From the NCBI GenBank assembly GCA_022494885.1, contig JAGVSM010003656.1, positions 62,001 through 126,000 of the forward strand: 64,000 nt of DNA. The letters are read 5' to 3'. The DNA comes from Micrasema longulum. Lineage: Eukaryota > Arthropoda > Insecta > Trichoptera > Brachycentridae. The notes beneath the pieces are model-generated. The model saw only the letters and a list, made by a program, of their open reading frames with translations. It searched no databases and was not told where the DNA came from. Of this stretch, positions 1 through 11,419 are shown in pieces. Numbering within the stretch: position 1 is the stretch's first letter; every line of letters begins with the position of its first letter. The translations under genes were made by a program, and so were the position numbers.

Positions 1-2177
1 ACAGAGTTTCATGTTTGCATGAAAAAAGTGATAAAATCGATATGATCGGTACATGATCAGTGATCAGTAATTTCTCATCACTATTGACATTAGTTTGGCA
101 GCAGTCATTTTAATCAAGTTATATTTTAAGCACTGTAGTTTCTCTAAGTTATTATGAAAGTTCTTCTTGCGGACTTTTAAGGATGCATTGCAGCGTTGTC
201 TTTATGTGGTCTGGTGTATGCAAAAGATGAGCGTCACTATTCAAAAAAGAAAAAAATTCTTAAGAAAAAATACGTTTTATGTCAAAGTTTCCGGAAATCA
301 TACTACGGTAAAATTACGGAGTAACCAGTACATCATAATGTGAATAATTTAAAACATAGTTAACTGATATCGTAATAAAAAACCGTGTTTCCGGTTTTCA
401 ATATCACCGACAAATAAAACAAAATTTACGATTCAAAATGAAACACTAAAAAATACATTGCAAAAAGCTGCGTCATGATTTTGAATGTAAATTTTTAACT
501 AATGCGCTGCCCTTTGGAACCCTTTCGATATAAATCTGAAAGAATAACCCTTCGACGGTCACGGGGAGCATGTAAAATGGTAAGTTTGCCCCCTGAAAAT
601 CGCAAAGCAATGTTTTACTCGTATTTTCTTTGAATTATTCATACGTTTATTTTTGCTTCGATAGATGTCGTTGGTTGTCCGGTATTAGACATGCTCCAGT
701 GCTAGAGCCTTAAGGCGCCGTTGTGGAAATATGATATTTTTAGCGGTTGGATACTTTATGATAATTGTCTGGTGTGTAAAGAGATTTTCAGATTTTGAGG
801 GTATCGTTTAAATACGTGTTTTCACATTTTTAAATATTTTAATATTCTAATAAACCCATGTATTTTTTAATTGAACAATATATACTTATAAATATAAGTC
901 TTGAAGGATTGGTAGCATGCGATTAAAATTTTCCTTTCGAATAATTGCCTAAATGAAGGGAAAAAGAGTAAAACTATAATAAAACTTTACTATATTTACG
1001 ATAATATAAAATTATTTGGTATGCCTTGATTTAAAAAAATAGCGGTAGTATCAGAAATTTTTTATTTCAAAAAATGTTTCAATAAGTCCTGTATTAGTTG
1101 AAAAGCGGTACCAATAGTTTTTTGTTGTAATTATTGATAACTCACTCATTTTTACCGCAAAATATTTTAAAAATAGTTTTAAACAAGAACAAAAAAAGTC
1201 ATTGTATTTGTTCGGACCAATTCTAAACTTAATCGTCACCTACCTACCCGCCCATCTCATTTCCTACCGCACTCCATGTTACAATAATTCTACGTGTGAG
1301 TGCCAAAAAAACATTGTATTATTATTGTAAAATCTAACATAAGCTGTGCCAGTGTCTCACGACCTTTAGTTTCACCAGCCAGGTTCCAGCGCTCATCACG
1401 CCTCATCATTAGGAGATTAGTGGAGTTGCGCAAGCTTCCTAACAATACAGTCCACTTACAAATTTTCCTCCTAGGACGCGGTACTCTTCACACCTCGTCC
1501 ACTCAACAGTGTTTTTTAAATTTCAATTATTATTATTATTAATATTATTTAATTTTTTTTCTTTTATTCAGGAAACATACAGTACAGTTACAAAGTTTAA
1601 TATTTTACACAATTGGACTTAATTCTAATGGACCAGTGAAGTTTCCATATTAAAAGCAATTAAATGTAAGGTTAATTATGAAAGTATAAAAAAGAGAAGG
1701 AAAAAGAAAACATAAATGAAAGTTGTTTAAAAATTAAAATTTAAGTGAAAAAAATATATTTTTAGGTTTGTAGTTTGTAGTGAGTATTTACAAATGGAAA
1801 TAATATTAAAAATGAAGAAAATTTGTAAGAGTAATTAAATTTCCTAACAAGATTAATTAAAATATATATATATATATATAAATATCAGGACAGTTAAAAA
1901 ATTTATAGAATTGTTACTAATTGTTACTAATCATGAAAGCTATCTCTTTTTCTTAATTTTTTTTAAAAATATTCATTTGGTTTACTACAAAGATTAATCT
2001 CATAATTTATTTTGACCCGGCATGAAGTCCATATTTTTTAAATATGGATGTTTTTTGAACGAATGTAATAAATAAAAATGTTGATTAAACTGTGATAACT
2101 ATAAGTGCTCAACAATAAAATTCATAATCAATTATTAAACGTTAAATGCTTAATAAAATTACCATAATATTTTTCAC
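1..2177. other. No gene seen
   Basis: AT-rich DNA with a short ATT run (1525-1545) and a TA run (1861-1880). 1300-1520 is less AT-rich but has no frame with recognisable protein. The first 600 bases show nothing I can name. Confidence 0.5.
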
Positions 2178-2295
2178 CACAACAGGAGAAGAGCCCGATT
2201 AATTTGGTTAATCACAACACAGAACACATAGTACCATAGAATTGAACTTGGAACTTTCCGTGTATGAGGCTAAAGTCTTAGTTACGGGGACCATT
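2178..2295 (-). mobile_element. SINE family I, decayed
   Basis: CACCACAACAGGAGAAGAGC, CACAACACAGAACACA and TTGGAACTTTCCGTGTATGA follow the family I body and head in reverse orientation, with many changes. Confidence 0.5.
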
Positions 2296-3094
2296 ATCAG
2301 TAATATGAATTCATTCGACATATTTTTAAACGACAAAAAGCTTTAATACTCCTATAGAAGACGACGCAGAATTTTGCAGCAAATTCTGTTTCACATAATT
2401 TATTTTGGGTATTGTAATATGACATTTGATTTAAACTTAAGTACTGAGTGATTAATAATTGCTCGCAAGTAACTTGAAATCATAACGGATGATTATAACG
2501 TAAAAAAAAAAATATTCAGCAGACATGAGACTGTATTAAATATACATCTTTCAAGACGGGCTACTTACCTTTACACCCCTATCTTAATGCTTCATTTCCT
2601 CCCTTTCTCTGGGGAAAACAATAAGACGAAAATATTATTTAAATTAACGGATTTTCGCGATCCGAGGATGACAGGAAGTTCTCGAGATAAGAACGGATAT
2701 GCATTAGAGACCGCATCATTTCCGCTCTCATTTTTCCTCATCCTGTTTTGACATATCAACAGAGCGTGGATTTTCCTCGAAGGCTTTTCTTGTTTTTTAA
2801 CATAAAAACACACCCCGGGGTGGAAAACAAGAGTATTAATGCTTCATGAGATATGTTAGGGATGTGATTCCATCTAGTGAAAACACAAAGATTTTCATTT
2901 GAATAACATTAAAGAGACAAAAAGTATGTAGGTACCTACGGAGTACTCGATACACTTGCCGTATCATATTGCGTCAAAAAATATGTTTTTTGCTTTTGGA
3001 CGGAGCAATTTATGTTAGGCAAGTTATTGATTTTTGTTTTATTAATATTTACGGTAAAATCGCCTTTTACGAAACTTATAATTTTATTATTTTA
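2296..3094. other. No gene seen; GC-richer patch
   Basis: 2590-2820 is clearly less AT-rich (CGATCCGAGGATGACAGG, ACCCCGGGGTGG) with a 73-codon minus frame that I do not recognise. The rest is AT-rich. Confidence 0.4.
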
Positions 3095-3281
3095 TTTTTA
3101 TTTTTATTTTATTTTTGCACCACAACAGGCCAGGAGGCCCAATTACAGCGGTGAATTACATCACAGAACACCCAGGCTTGAGAAAAATCACATTTAATTT
3201 TAGTGTTCTCACCGGGAATCGAACCCAGAACCTTCCGTCTGTGAGTCAAGCGTCTTGACCACTACACCACGGAGGCCGCCA
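3095..3281 (-). mobile_element. tRNA-derived SINE (family I)
   Basis: On the minus strand the head has an A-box-like GTGGTGTAGTGGTCA and a B box GGGTTCGATTCC, followed by a body (TTCTCAAGCCTGGGTGTTCT, TGGGCCTCCTGGCCTG, TTGTGGTGCAAAA) and an AT-rich tail. The tRNA acceptor stem is not conserved. It is the best copy of the family. Confidence 0.8.
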
Positions 3282-3368
3282 ATAATATGAACATATTTAA
3301 AAAACATGCATTTCTTTTTACTCAAGAATAATTATATTACGGTGGACAAGAAACACTAAGCTACAATA

Positions 3369-3509
3369 ATGAAATACAATACAAATGCAGCAATAAATAC
3401 ACTCATCAATCGTGCCCAGACCTTATATAATCAAATAGACACTCTCGACATCAAAATCTTACTAAACTCTTCAACATCTTTTAAAAATAATATTCTGACC
3501 AAATTCTAA
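3369..3509 (+). CDS. Small hypothetical open frame, 46 aa
   Basis: An ATG frame encodes MKYNTNAAINTLINRAQTLY and a polar C-terminus (NQIDTLDIKILLNSSTSFKN) before a stop. The amino-acid mix is less AT-driven than chance frames nearby. It was not recognised and may be a LINE remnant. Confidence 0.12.
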   Translation: MKYNTNAAINTLINRAQTLYNQIDTLDIKILLNSSTSFKNNILTKF

Positions 3510-3639
3510 GCCGCAATTATCCTCACATACATCATTACACTTTTTATGATACGCTTACACTCACACATAAAATACAACAAAAATATCATTTTATATCTAA
3601 GAATTACTCTCCTTTTTTATTATTTTAATATGTTTGTTG

Positions 3640-4810
3640 TGTTATTATTATTATACTTAAAATAATACCTCAAAGACGCTTTACACAGTGATTCGATAGA
3701 TAAATAAATTTAATTGAAGTTTTTAAATTTGCAATTTTAATAAAACATTTTATTTTGTAATCACATGCTACGTATTTATTCAAACGATTTAAAGAACAAG
3801 TGAATTTTAAGTTTTTTCCAAAACATCACTTCACTCTCACAGCTTCGCACCTCTGCTGGGAGAGCATTCCATGCCATAGGGCCTGCGACCGCAAATGCGC
3901 GTTTACTGAAATGAGTGCGCTGTTTGCGTAGAGGTATAAAAACTTTTAAATGATCATGATAAAATTATAACTTATCAATGAAACTTCTTGGTTTAGTTTT
4001 ACTATTTATTATTTTGACCAACGAGCGCTTTCTCCTAAGCATGCATTTTCAAGTCTGGTGAATTGTTTACAACATTTACAGTTTTTATACTATTCCTAAC
4101 ATATTTTCGAGAGACTGTTCGATTCATTACAGGGATGATCAAGCAAGCTAAGTTATTTAATGGTGGTATCTAGCTCTTTTTGTTTTTTGTGTACAACTTT
4201 TACGATTTTTTATTATTTGTTAATGTAATATTTCTAGAGTTATTTTGTTTATTCTAATTCTGCTTTATTTTTATTATTGTAGTCTACGGTGAAAAATTTT
4301 AAAGTCAATACTATTCTTAAAATATTTTGGATATAAGATGAAATAAGCATTTTAACAGGGGACAGAAACATAAATATTTACAACTAGTTTGCCAAACAGT
4401 TCATTTTTGGGAGTTTTTGGACCGATATTGGGATTAAGTTTTTATTATTTAAAAGGTGGGAAAAGAACACAAAAAACAATAATTAAAACTAAAACAAAAC
4501 CAAAAAGTTTCATTGATAAGTTTATTTATAATTTTATTCTTATCATTAACTATGGAGTTTTATCAAGAAATATCAACAAAAAAGATCAATATTATTAAAA
4601 ACTTTTCCTCTCGCCGTAGACGTAGGTGATTTAAGCGTAAGACGCCTGTCAGCTAGTTCATCTGAAAATCATAATTCCCTCAGATATTCCGGATCAGAGT
4701 TGTGGAGTGATTTATACACAAGCCAACAAAGTTTGTATTCCAGTCTTTTTTGTATTATGTTGCCTTTATAATATATGTACAATATGTTAGTTCCAAAATG
4801 AACTTTACGT
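3640..4810 (-). pseudogene. CR1-like LINE tail (family A), split by an insertion
   Basis: On the minus strand 4863-4669 encodes RLEYKLCWLVYKSLHNSDPEYLREL, followed by a block homologous to 37091-37160. The coding region then breaks at 4596 and resumes at 3947 with RAFAVAGPMAWNALPAEVR-like sequence around 3850-3900. The 3' end has GCGTC...GAGGTATTATTTTAAG and an ATT repeat at 3641-3653. The insert at 3948-4596 is described separately. The copy is degenerate. Confidence 0.75.
3948..4596. mobile_element. 649-bp insertion with 11-bp target duplication
   Basis: TAAAAACTTTT occurs at 3937-3947 and 4596-4606, and the LINE sequence (family A) continues across the gap as in the copy at 37150. The insert has subterminal inverted repeats: AACTTATCAATGAAACTTCT at 3969 pairs with the complement of 4503-4530 (TTTGGTTTTGTTTTAG outside it also matches). 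A long duplication of 9-11 bp fits Mutator-like DNA transposons, but no transposase or known end was recognised. Confidence 0.6.
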
Positions 4811-4863
4811 AAGGTTAATAGAGTAAGGTATATTTTAAGAAATCTTGTTAATAAATTCATCAA

Positions 4864-5494
4864 ACATATTGTGGTTGGTTACATTCTTTTGCCAATAAGG
4901 GGGTCTCATAAACTTTGTGAAATCTGACCGGGGTTCTAAACCCGTGTTGAAATAAACTGGAGGCGGGATGCAACCGGAGATAAAGTTGACTCTTTTTGGC
5001 ATAGGCCATTTACGTCAAAGACCAATACCGTGGACAAAGGTGACGCTAATTCTCACTATTTACGTAAACATTAGACGAATTTTAATTGGCTAAGAATGTA
5101 CCATTAGAGACAACGCTTTACAATAGAATAAAATCGTGGCGTTGGAGCTAAGTATTTGTGTGTTCCTCCAGTTAGTAAATTAAAAATAATTGCGCAAATA
5201 ATTCGGAAATACTTTGGCCCAGTAAATGAAAAGATAACACTGTCTTTCCTGAATAGGAATAATGTATTGTAATTTTATTTTAACATATCATTTGTATGTT
5301 TTGACTCGGAAGATTTATTTGAATTTTTTACTAAATAAATCACTATACGAAATTGTAGGACATGTAGCTTTAGCTGCAAGACTTATTGTAATCTTACTTC
5401 TATTTGTTTAATTTTGTTTTTTATTTCGTTTTTTTAAAATATCACTTAAAAAAAACTTCATTTTCGAATAAAAAAAATAAAAAAATGTAAACAG
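4864..5494. other. No gene seen
   Basis: 4900-5160 is mixed sequence without long frames (GACCGGGGTTCTAAACCCGT). The rest is AT-rich. Confidence 0.4.
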
Positions 5495-5610
5495 GGGCTA
5501 GACTTCTTACTGTCCATGCTCTGTAGCTGGAAGACGTGCTGGGATATTTATTTATTTTACAGCGCCCCTGAGGTGATTTTCACAAAAATGGGACTTTATA
5601 AATTATCCAA
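5495..5610 (+). mobile_element. Family H element with CR1-type tail
   Basis: GGCTAGACTTCTTACTGTCC, ATGCTCTGTAGCTGGAAGAC and GTGCTGGGATATTTATTTAT are followed by GCGCCCCTGAGGTGATTTTC, ACAAAAATGGGACTTTATAA and ATTATCC. The last part is nearly the same as the 3' end of the family A LINE at 37420. Confidence 0.6.
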
Positions 5611-6329
5611 ACATAAATAAAAAGAATGTAAGTTTATGATAATATAAGCAATTATTCTGCAATTACATCTTCTATTAAGAAAATGTGTAAAAATTTTAAA
5701 TAAATCATAAGTAAAAAAAAAAACAATAATAACAAAGGTATGCAAGAAAAAACAGTAAGCATATAAACGAAAAATGCAAAGATATAAGCTTATGAAATAA
5801 ATTCTGTAAAGCAAACACAGTAAATAAAGTGTTACTGTAAGCAAGAAAGACAAATTTAAATAAATTTTTATAAACCAGCAACCATATATTATCGCGAACA
5901 AAGAAGAATTAAAAATATGTATATATGAAATGCATATTTGCCAATACTACAATGCAATTTGATATAATAGTAAAAAATAAAAAAACAAGTATAAGGTAAT
6001 AAAAATAAACAAGTAAGTATTTTTTTAATTAATGGAATTGAATTTTTAATAATAGTTTGACGAGCAGCTACAAATAAACTTGTCATTGTGGACTTATAAG
6101 ATAATAAAGAATTTGACAGAATGTCTACAGCCGTTCCATAAGTGTTACCTTACCTATGCAGTCTCGGTATCAATGAATTGTTTTGTTGGTTGGAAGAAGT
6201 ACTGGAGCAATGAAACAATAAAGTGCTCCTAGTGTTGACAGCCGGTACTCTAAAATTATTCGATTCAAGGACGTTTAAGTGATAATTTAAAAACGAAATA
6301 AAAAGCAAATTTATAAAATTGTAAGTTAG
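5611..6329. other. AT-rich, no gene seen
   Basis: Minus-strand frames here are rich in Ile, Leu, Phe and Tyr and look like chance reading of A/T-rich DNA. Confidence 0.5.
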
Positions 6330-6500
6330 ATAACAACAAGTCTTGCAGCTACTGAGCGCATGCACGGTTGAGATTCTAGACCCCATTTACTAAATTTAGA
6401 TATTTGATAGTTAATAACATTTACATAATATGATAAAAATAATATGATAGTTAACATCACAAAAAGTCTTGCAGCTTCAAAACGCATCGACAAATGGAAT
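6330..6500 (-). mobile_element. Two decayed family H fragments
   Basis: CAAGTCTTGCAGCTACTGAG (6338) with GGTTGAGATTCTAGACCCCA, and a second AAAGTCTTGCAGCTTCAAAA (6463), lie about 125 bases apart in the same orientation. Confidence 0.4.
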
Positions 6501-6571
6501 TTCAACAACAAGAATGATTTTGAAAAGTAAATGATAAAAAATAATTTTAAAAAACGCAATAATAATACATT

Positions 6572-6757
6572 CTCTCACATCATAGGTTAATTCATATGAA
6601 CCAGTGACGTCATTCAAAGTAGTTCGTTTTTATGAAAATGATACTTTTTTCGTACATTTTCAGGAAACTTTGCAAAACAATTTAATGCTCTAATTTTTAC
6701 CGGGCGCAAGAAAACATTTATTGTAATTAATTTCCCGTAGGGCTGAAGTTCCTCATT
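6572..6757. mobile_element. MITE family F fragment
   Basis: This half copy is in the same orientation as 39604-40000: TTCATATGAACCAGTGACGT, then GCTCTAATTTTTACCGGGCG and the end GGCTGAAGTTCCTCATT. Confidence 0.65.
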
Positions 6758-7411
6758 GATTAATCCCACATTAATACATTATATTAGCAAGTCAATTCAA
6801 ATTTGTAAGTACCTACATAGTTATATTTTATTTGTATTTTAACACAGTTGAAACAACGTAGATTAAATTGTTCTCAATGAGATTGAATTATTGATCATTG
6901 TAACAATTTATTTAAGTCTTCGTATTAAATACTGCAACGCGCTGGTTTCCAAACATTACAAATTTACAGTGCCTTTGAGGCACGGCTTTTTATTTTAATA
7001 ATAAATAAAAATACTGCTATTTCTTTGATTATCAAGCTTAAAATAACGCCTTTTCAGTGTAAATTTGACTACAACCATGACAGTAAGGAAATAAATAACG
7101 ATATTATTGTCAGCGATAATTCAATTATATTACCGATGTTGTAAATTATATTTACCGCCATTCTAGTACTAAAAAAAATTATTTAACATGTACATTTTTT
7201 ATACCACCTTCTTCAAAGAGTTAATGTAGTTATTTTTTAACGCAGAGCCAAAAAGCGACTTGAAAATGTCTTCAAATCCCTTGTACGAAACATAATAAAA
7301 AAAAAAATTGTGAAACATTAATTATGAAGTGTTGCATGTTTTCGAAGAGATTAAGCATGAAAAATATTAAATAAATAAGTAAAATATCAATTACAAAGTA
7401 TTGCTAAAACA
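6758..7411. other. AT-rich, no gene seen
   Basis: A possible retroelement end (ACAGTGCCTTTGAGGCACGG with AAATAAAAATA) lies at 6968-7015. Nothing else is recognised. Confidence 0.4.
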
Positions 7412-7640
7412 TCCGTCCCGTGGTCAAACGGTCAGCGCGTTAACCCATCGTGCAAGAGGTCTCGTGTTCAATTCCCAAAACGGTTGACATGAAATATTTA
7501 TTAATGTTAGTGTTTTAAACTAAAAGATTTCATTGCGCCGGATTCTAACACAGACTGATCACTGAATATATTACCATTATGTAACAAAAAATGTCGAGAG
7601 TAGCGGCGGTTGGTATGCCAATGTAGAGCACTATGAGTCA
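7412..7640 (+). mobile_element. SINE family K
   Basis: CGTGGTCAAACGGTCAGCGC and CGTGTTCAATTCCC mark the head. TTGACATGAAATATT, GACTGATCACTG and CCATTATGTAAC mark the body. Confidence 0.65.
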
Positions 7641-7824
7641 TACGATATAGAAAAGGAATTAAAACATGTTTAAAATTAAAAAAATATAATATTTACTATA
7701 ATAACTATTATATGTGACATCTAAAGATGATTTTATAATGAATATTTTGAGTATTCTAAAAACAAGATATGTATGACAACATACATAAACATTATTTACC
7801 TTATATTTTCTTAATAATATTAGG

Positions 7825-8254
7825 AATAAGGAAGTTCAGCCATACGGGAAATTTGAAACAAAAATGTTTTCTTGGGCACGGTAAAAATTAGAGCATTAAA
7901 TTATTGTAAAGAAAAATTTCTTGAAAATGTAAAAAAAAAAAAAAGAAAAATGTTTTAATAAAACCGAACTATTTTGAACAACGTCATTAGTTCATATGAA
8001 ACAAACAATAATAAGAGAGCTGAGAAGTATATCTGGTTTACTTACTGTGAATAGGCTAACCGGTAGAACTCGACCGAGAATAAGCGAAAGATAACCTCTG
8101 ACTAACTGGTAATTGTAGAAATATAACAAATTTTAAAAGTCATAGCGTTGATAATAAGATACATTAAAAAATTAAAAAATACATTTTTATATGATTATGA
8201 TTGATTTGTCTAACAGTCAATTAACGAATAAAAAAACCACTGAACTTCCTCATT
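7825..8254. mobile_element. MITE family F, full length
   Basis: The 430-bp element has ends AATAAGGAAGTTCAGC and ACTGAACTTCCTCATT, which are inverted repeats of about 15 bp. Internal marks are TGTTTTCTTG, GGTAAAAATTAGAGCATTAAA and an ACGTCATTAGTTCATATGAA region. Similar elements are at 17062-17460, 39604-40000 and 52286-52917. It has no coding capacity. The superfamily and target duplication length are not clear. Confidence 0.7.
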
Positions 8255-8284
8255 GTAAAAACATGTTTTTTTCTAACAAAGTCA

Positions 8285-8545
8285 GAACGTTGAATGTTAC
8301 ACAGTGTGTAATGTGATAATTCGAACCGGCCAATGATATGTTATAAACCATATAAATGCATAAGTTTTTATATTCCCTTTCGCAGTCGATTGCAAAAGCG
8401 CAGTTATGTTATATTACTTAGTTTCAAGCGTTTCAAGAATATTACCCGCCGTGTAAAATGATCACGTACACCAGCCAATGTCAGGTCCTTTCTCAAAAAT
8501 ATTTTCTATTGCCGTTGTAGTAAATGTCAAGTAGATTCAATTGTT
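8285..8545. mobile_element. G element fragments, two partial copies
   Basis: GAATGTTACACAGTGTGTAA (8291) with CCAATGATATG, then a second piece CCAGCCAATGTCAGGTCC with AATATTTTCTATTGCCGTTG (8471-8520). Both are decayed and in the same orientation. Confidence 0.45.
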
Positions 8546-8741
8546 CGGAAACCCTTTACGACTCCCTTATTGGGAATCCGGGCTTTAGTGTAACATTGTA
8601 CGAAGGCACCCCGCTTAATCCACTGTATAGTGTATAGCCATATCGCCCGAGGTAACTTGGTTCTAATCTCTTAGACAGCGATTGGCATAACTAAATGTAT
8701 GCGAGGCCAATAAGGTACACCTGATTGGCTGGAATGGGTGC

Positions 8742-9075
8742 CTATAATAAAACTAGACACAGTTTTAGCAAATTTTTCAAGACAAAATAATTAAAAGACA
8801 GAAAAAATGTTTTGATGTGTCTACTCGTTTTTTGGAGATGTCCTATTCTCGACGTGGAAAGAAAGACGATGCTCGATAGTTTGACGGAGTTTATGAGACC
8901 GACATGGAATTCAAATCTCTTTTGCAAACCGAACAATTTTGGTAAATTTGTGTGGAAAAGTGGGATGTTCTCCAAGGAATCTAAATGCGCATTATTTTTT
9001 GGCTCTACCCAGATTTCCATCGGATGATCTTCATCATGGTAATACAGAACCGAACTCAAGTCATGTATTGTCTAT
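8742..9075 (-). CDS. Unrecognised open frame (possible decayed exon or transposon part)
   Basis: The minus-strand frame (about 110 codons from the stop upstream of 9059 to 8742) has mixed composition with VLYYHDEDHPMEIWVEPKNN, LENIPLFHTNLPKLFGLQKR and FEFHVGLINSVKLSSIVFLS. The last 25 residues are hydrophobic and AT-driven. It has no clear start codon near the front, no known domain and no match to any repeat in the window. An overlapping plus-strand frame (8812-9027) is weaker. It may be a real fragment of a host or transposon protein, or chance. Confidence 0.2.
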
Positions 9076-9103
9076 TTCCGTAAAAGGATAGAGGGTTTAT
9101 TTA

Positions 9104-9379
9104 CTAACACACCAACGAGTGGGACTGGGAGGCGTGTATCAGTCGGGGGTCGGGCTGGGCTGCTCCTTCGCCGCCGTGGTGTGCTATTGAGGACGCTGTC
9201 CTAGTACGTAGGATTGGGCTTTCATATTTGTTGGGTTTAATAAGGTTGGTTAGTAGTTCAGTTGATGCTAGGCTTTCGTCTTGAATAAAGCGAATATATG
9301 AACGATGGTTTTCTTTTGGGCTGAATAGGTTTGAATTATTTGGAAAGTAGAAGGGTGGTAACGGTTCTAGTTCTCCCGA
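9104..9379 (-). CDS. Unrecognised 91-codon open frame without ATG
   Basis: This minus-strand frame runs from a stop at 9380-9382 to a stop at 9104. It encodes polar sequence such as ENHRSYIRFIQDESLASTEL, LTNLIKPNKYESPILRTRTA and HHGGEGAAQPDPRLIHASQS. The base composition is more GC-rich than the surroundings (9125-9200). With no methionine it could only be an internal or final exon or part of a decayed element. It lies just upstream of the frame ending at 8742 on the same strand. Confidence 0.2.
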   Translation of the reverse strand, partial: SGELEPLPPFYFPNNSNLFSPKENHRSYIRFIQDESLASTELLTNLIKPNKYESPILRTRTASSIAHHGGEGAAQPDPRLIHASQSHSLVC

Positions 9380-9382
9380 TCA

Positions 9383-9926
9383 GATTTGTTTCTTTCAGTT
9401 TACTAATAAGTTAATGAACTAACATACCTTATCGGAATCGGGAAAATTAGATTGATGGTAACAGACAAATTGACTGTATTTACTTAAGTTGCTCTGACGG
9501 CGGTACGGGAATTGAAATCAGGAAATCGAATTTTTGAAATAAAAAAAAAAAAACGTTTATAAATTACCGCCAATAAAAAAATTATGTTTGGAATGTGTGA
9601 ATCTGAAAACAGGCAATAATGTTTCTAAAACGGATACGGGCATATGGGTGAGGCTTTCAACGTCTACTCGTCTACTGATCACCAGTTGTATCAATTTAAT
9701 GCCCGATCACAGTGGAAAGTTTTATAAAAGTTTATGAGAATTTTCTAAAAGACAGTATGTGTATTTGTTCGTAAATTTGAAACACCTTCATCGGTCATTT
9801 ATAACTGAACATGTTTTAATTAAAAAATTGTACATTTTCGTACAAAAAATACGATTTGACTTTATGGACAATTAAATAAAACTCTGTTAACTTCTCATTG
9901 TAATACGGGCCTATGTTATTATTTTA
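9383..9926. other. No gene seen
   Basis: Mixed sequence, an A run at 9540-9553, no long frame. Confidence 0.4.
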
Positions 9927-10795
9927 ATGTCTAATGTAAACAACGAATGTCTCGAGCAAGTAAAAGAATTTGTGTATCTGGGAAGCATGTTTTCAAGAGA
10001 TGGAAGAGTAGAAAAAGATGTTGAAAGAAGAGTGAATGCGGGCAAGAAAATGATCGGAGCACTAAGCACAGTAATTTCTAATAAAAATATGTCAATCGAA
10101 GTTAAACTGGCAGTGCCAACGGAGTTTTAGTCCCAACACTTATGTATGGAAGTGAAACATGGAACTGGCTGAGGAAATATGAAAGCCGAGTAAACGCGGT
10201 GGAAATAGGATCGTTTTTTTTTTAAGGAAATATTTGCGTTCTTATGATTTACCCAAATATTTAATTTTGAGAGCCATTTTCAACGAGTTGTAAATAGCTC
10301 ACTATTAGAAAATGGGAATCAAGTTGGGGTAGAGTAGGATTCCAACTACGGGCCTCTGGTCCGTGAGTCCGAGACACTAGCCACAGGACCACAACCGGAT
10401 TCAGATCTCTTAGACGAATGTGTGGGAAATCAATGTATGACAGGGTTTCGAATAATGAAATCAGGCGAGAGTGTAAATCTGATTCAATTATAATTGATAA
10501 GATTAAGAAAGGGTCTTTGAGATGGTTTGGCCACGTAGAACGAATGGACGACAAAAGAATGGTAAAACAAGTATATATGGCGAAAATGAGCGGCAACGTG
10601 AGACGAAGACGAGCAAAGAAGACGTGGCATGATCAGATAAACCAAAATCTTAAGTCTGGTCATGTCAAAAGTAGACAGAACCGAAGGGCATGGATGACAA
10701 TATGTATAAATGTCAGTATGCCAGGATAGACGTGTGTGGCGTTCCATTCTCCCTGCCTACCCCTACGGGGAAATGGCGTGATGGTAGTAGTAGTA
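9927..10795 (+). pseudogene. RTE-like LINE tail (family E), split by a SINE
   Basis: The frame 9927-10130 encodes EQVKEFVYLGSMFSRDGRVE and breaks near 10115. The next part (VPTLMYGSETWNWL) runs to 10212, where a SINE interrupts it. The frame 10418-10729 resumes with MCGKSMYDRVSNNEIRRECK, LRWFGHVERMDDKRMVKQVY and KTWHDQINQ. The copy ends in GCGTGATGGTAGTAGTAGTA, a TAG-repeat tail to about 10805. It is a pseudogene with at least two frameshifts. Confidence 0.8.
10213..10403 (-). mobile_element. tRNA-related SINE (family J), nested in an RTE-like LINE
   Basis: On the minus strand the head carries GGTTGTGGTCCTGTGGCTAG and GGAATCCTACTC at the B-box position. The body holds AACTTGATTCCCATTTTCTA and AAATATTTGGGTAAATCATA, and the end is a poly-A run (T's at 10213-10222). 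GATC lies at both junctions in the interrupted LINE (10209-10212 and 10404-10407). Confidence 0.7.
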
Positions 10796-10805
10796 GTGGT
10801 AGTAG

Positions 10806-11419
10806 TTATTATTGAGAGAAATCTACGATGGGGTACGGTAATTCAAAATATGTACGTTTTAAACTTTTGTCGAAATTCATCTGACGTCGCTCGGAAAAAA
10901 CAACAATAGCGTTTCTAAATTTCCTGTCAAAAAAAAACTGTATTTTTTTTAGTACTGAATTTTATGACTCAGAACTAAGTAATGTCTTAGGATTATCAAT
11001 TCGTAATATCCGAGTGTAACATAATAATTCTTTCTGATTAGTAAAATCACCGATAAAACAAATAAATATTGATTTTATACTGTCACGGTAATCTATGGAA
11101 TCTGAATTATGACAAATCATTGTTGCGTTAGTTAAATATGAATAATATTTGTTTTGATGGGTGCAAAATAATAACTAACGCATGGAATATTTTTTATATC
11201 ACTGATGATACAATACAGGTACAATTAAGACCTATTTAATATATTATGACTAATAATTAGATTCATACCACAGATACGAATTTGTTTTTATGATATTTAA
11301 ACCGAACTTGCGCAGATTTTGTAATATATTCGATTATCATAACTATACTAGCGTTTGCATCAATATTACATGTAATATTAGTAATATTATTACAAGTATA
11401 TTATTACTTAAGTATAGTA
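10806..11419. other. AT-rich, no gene seen
   Basis: No frame or repeat recognised. ATTAGTAATATTATTAC-like short repeats lie at 11370-11400. Confidence 0.45.

Noticed and set aside
3205..3281. tRNA gene candidate on the minus strand
   Set aside because: The T arm is good but the acceptor stem is missing, and the copy continues into the body of SINE family I.
5596..6086. Minus-strand frames of 101 and 65 aa with predicted membrane segments
   Set aside because: Composition (Ile, Leu, Phe, Tyr, Cys) follows from A/T-rich DNA. No motif, start context or second feature supports them.
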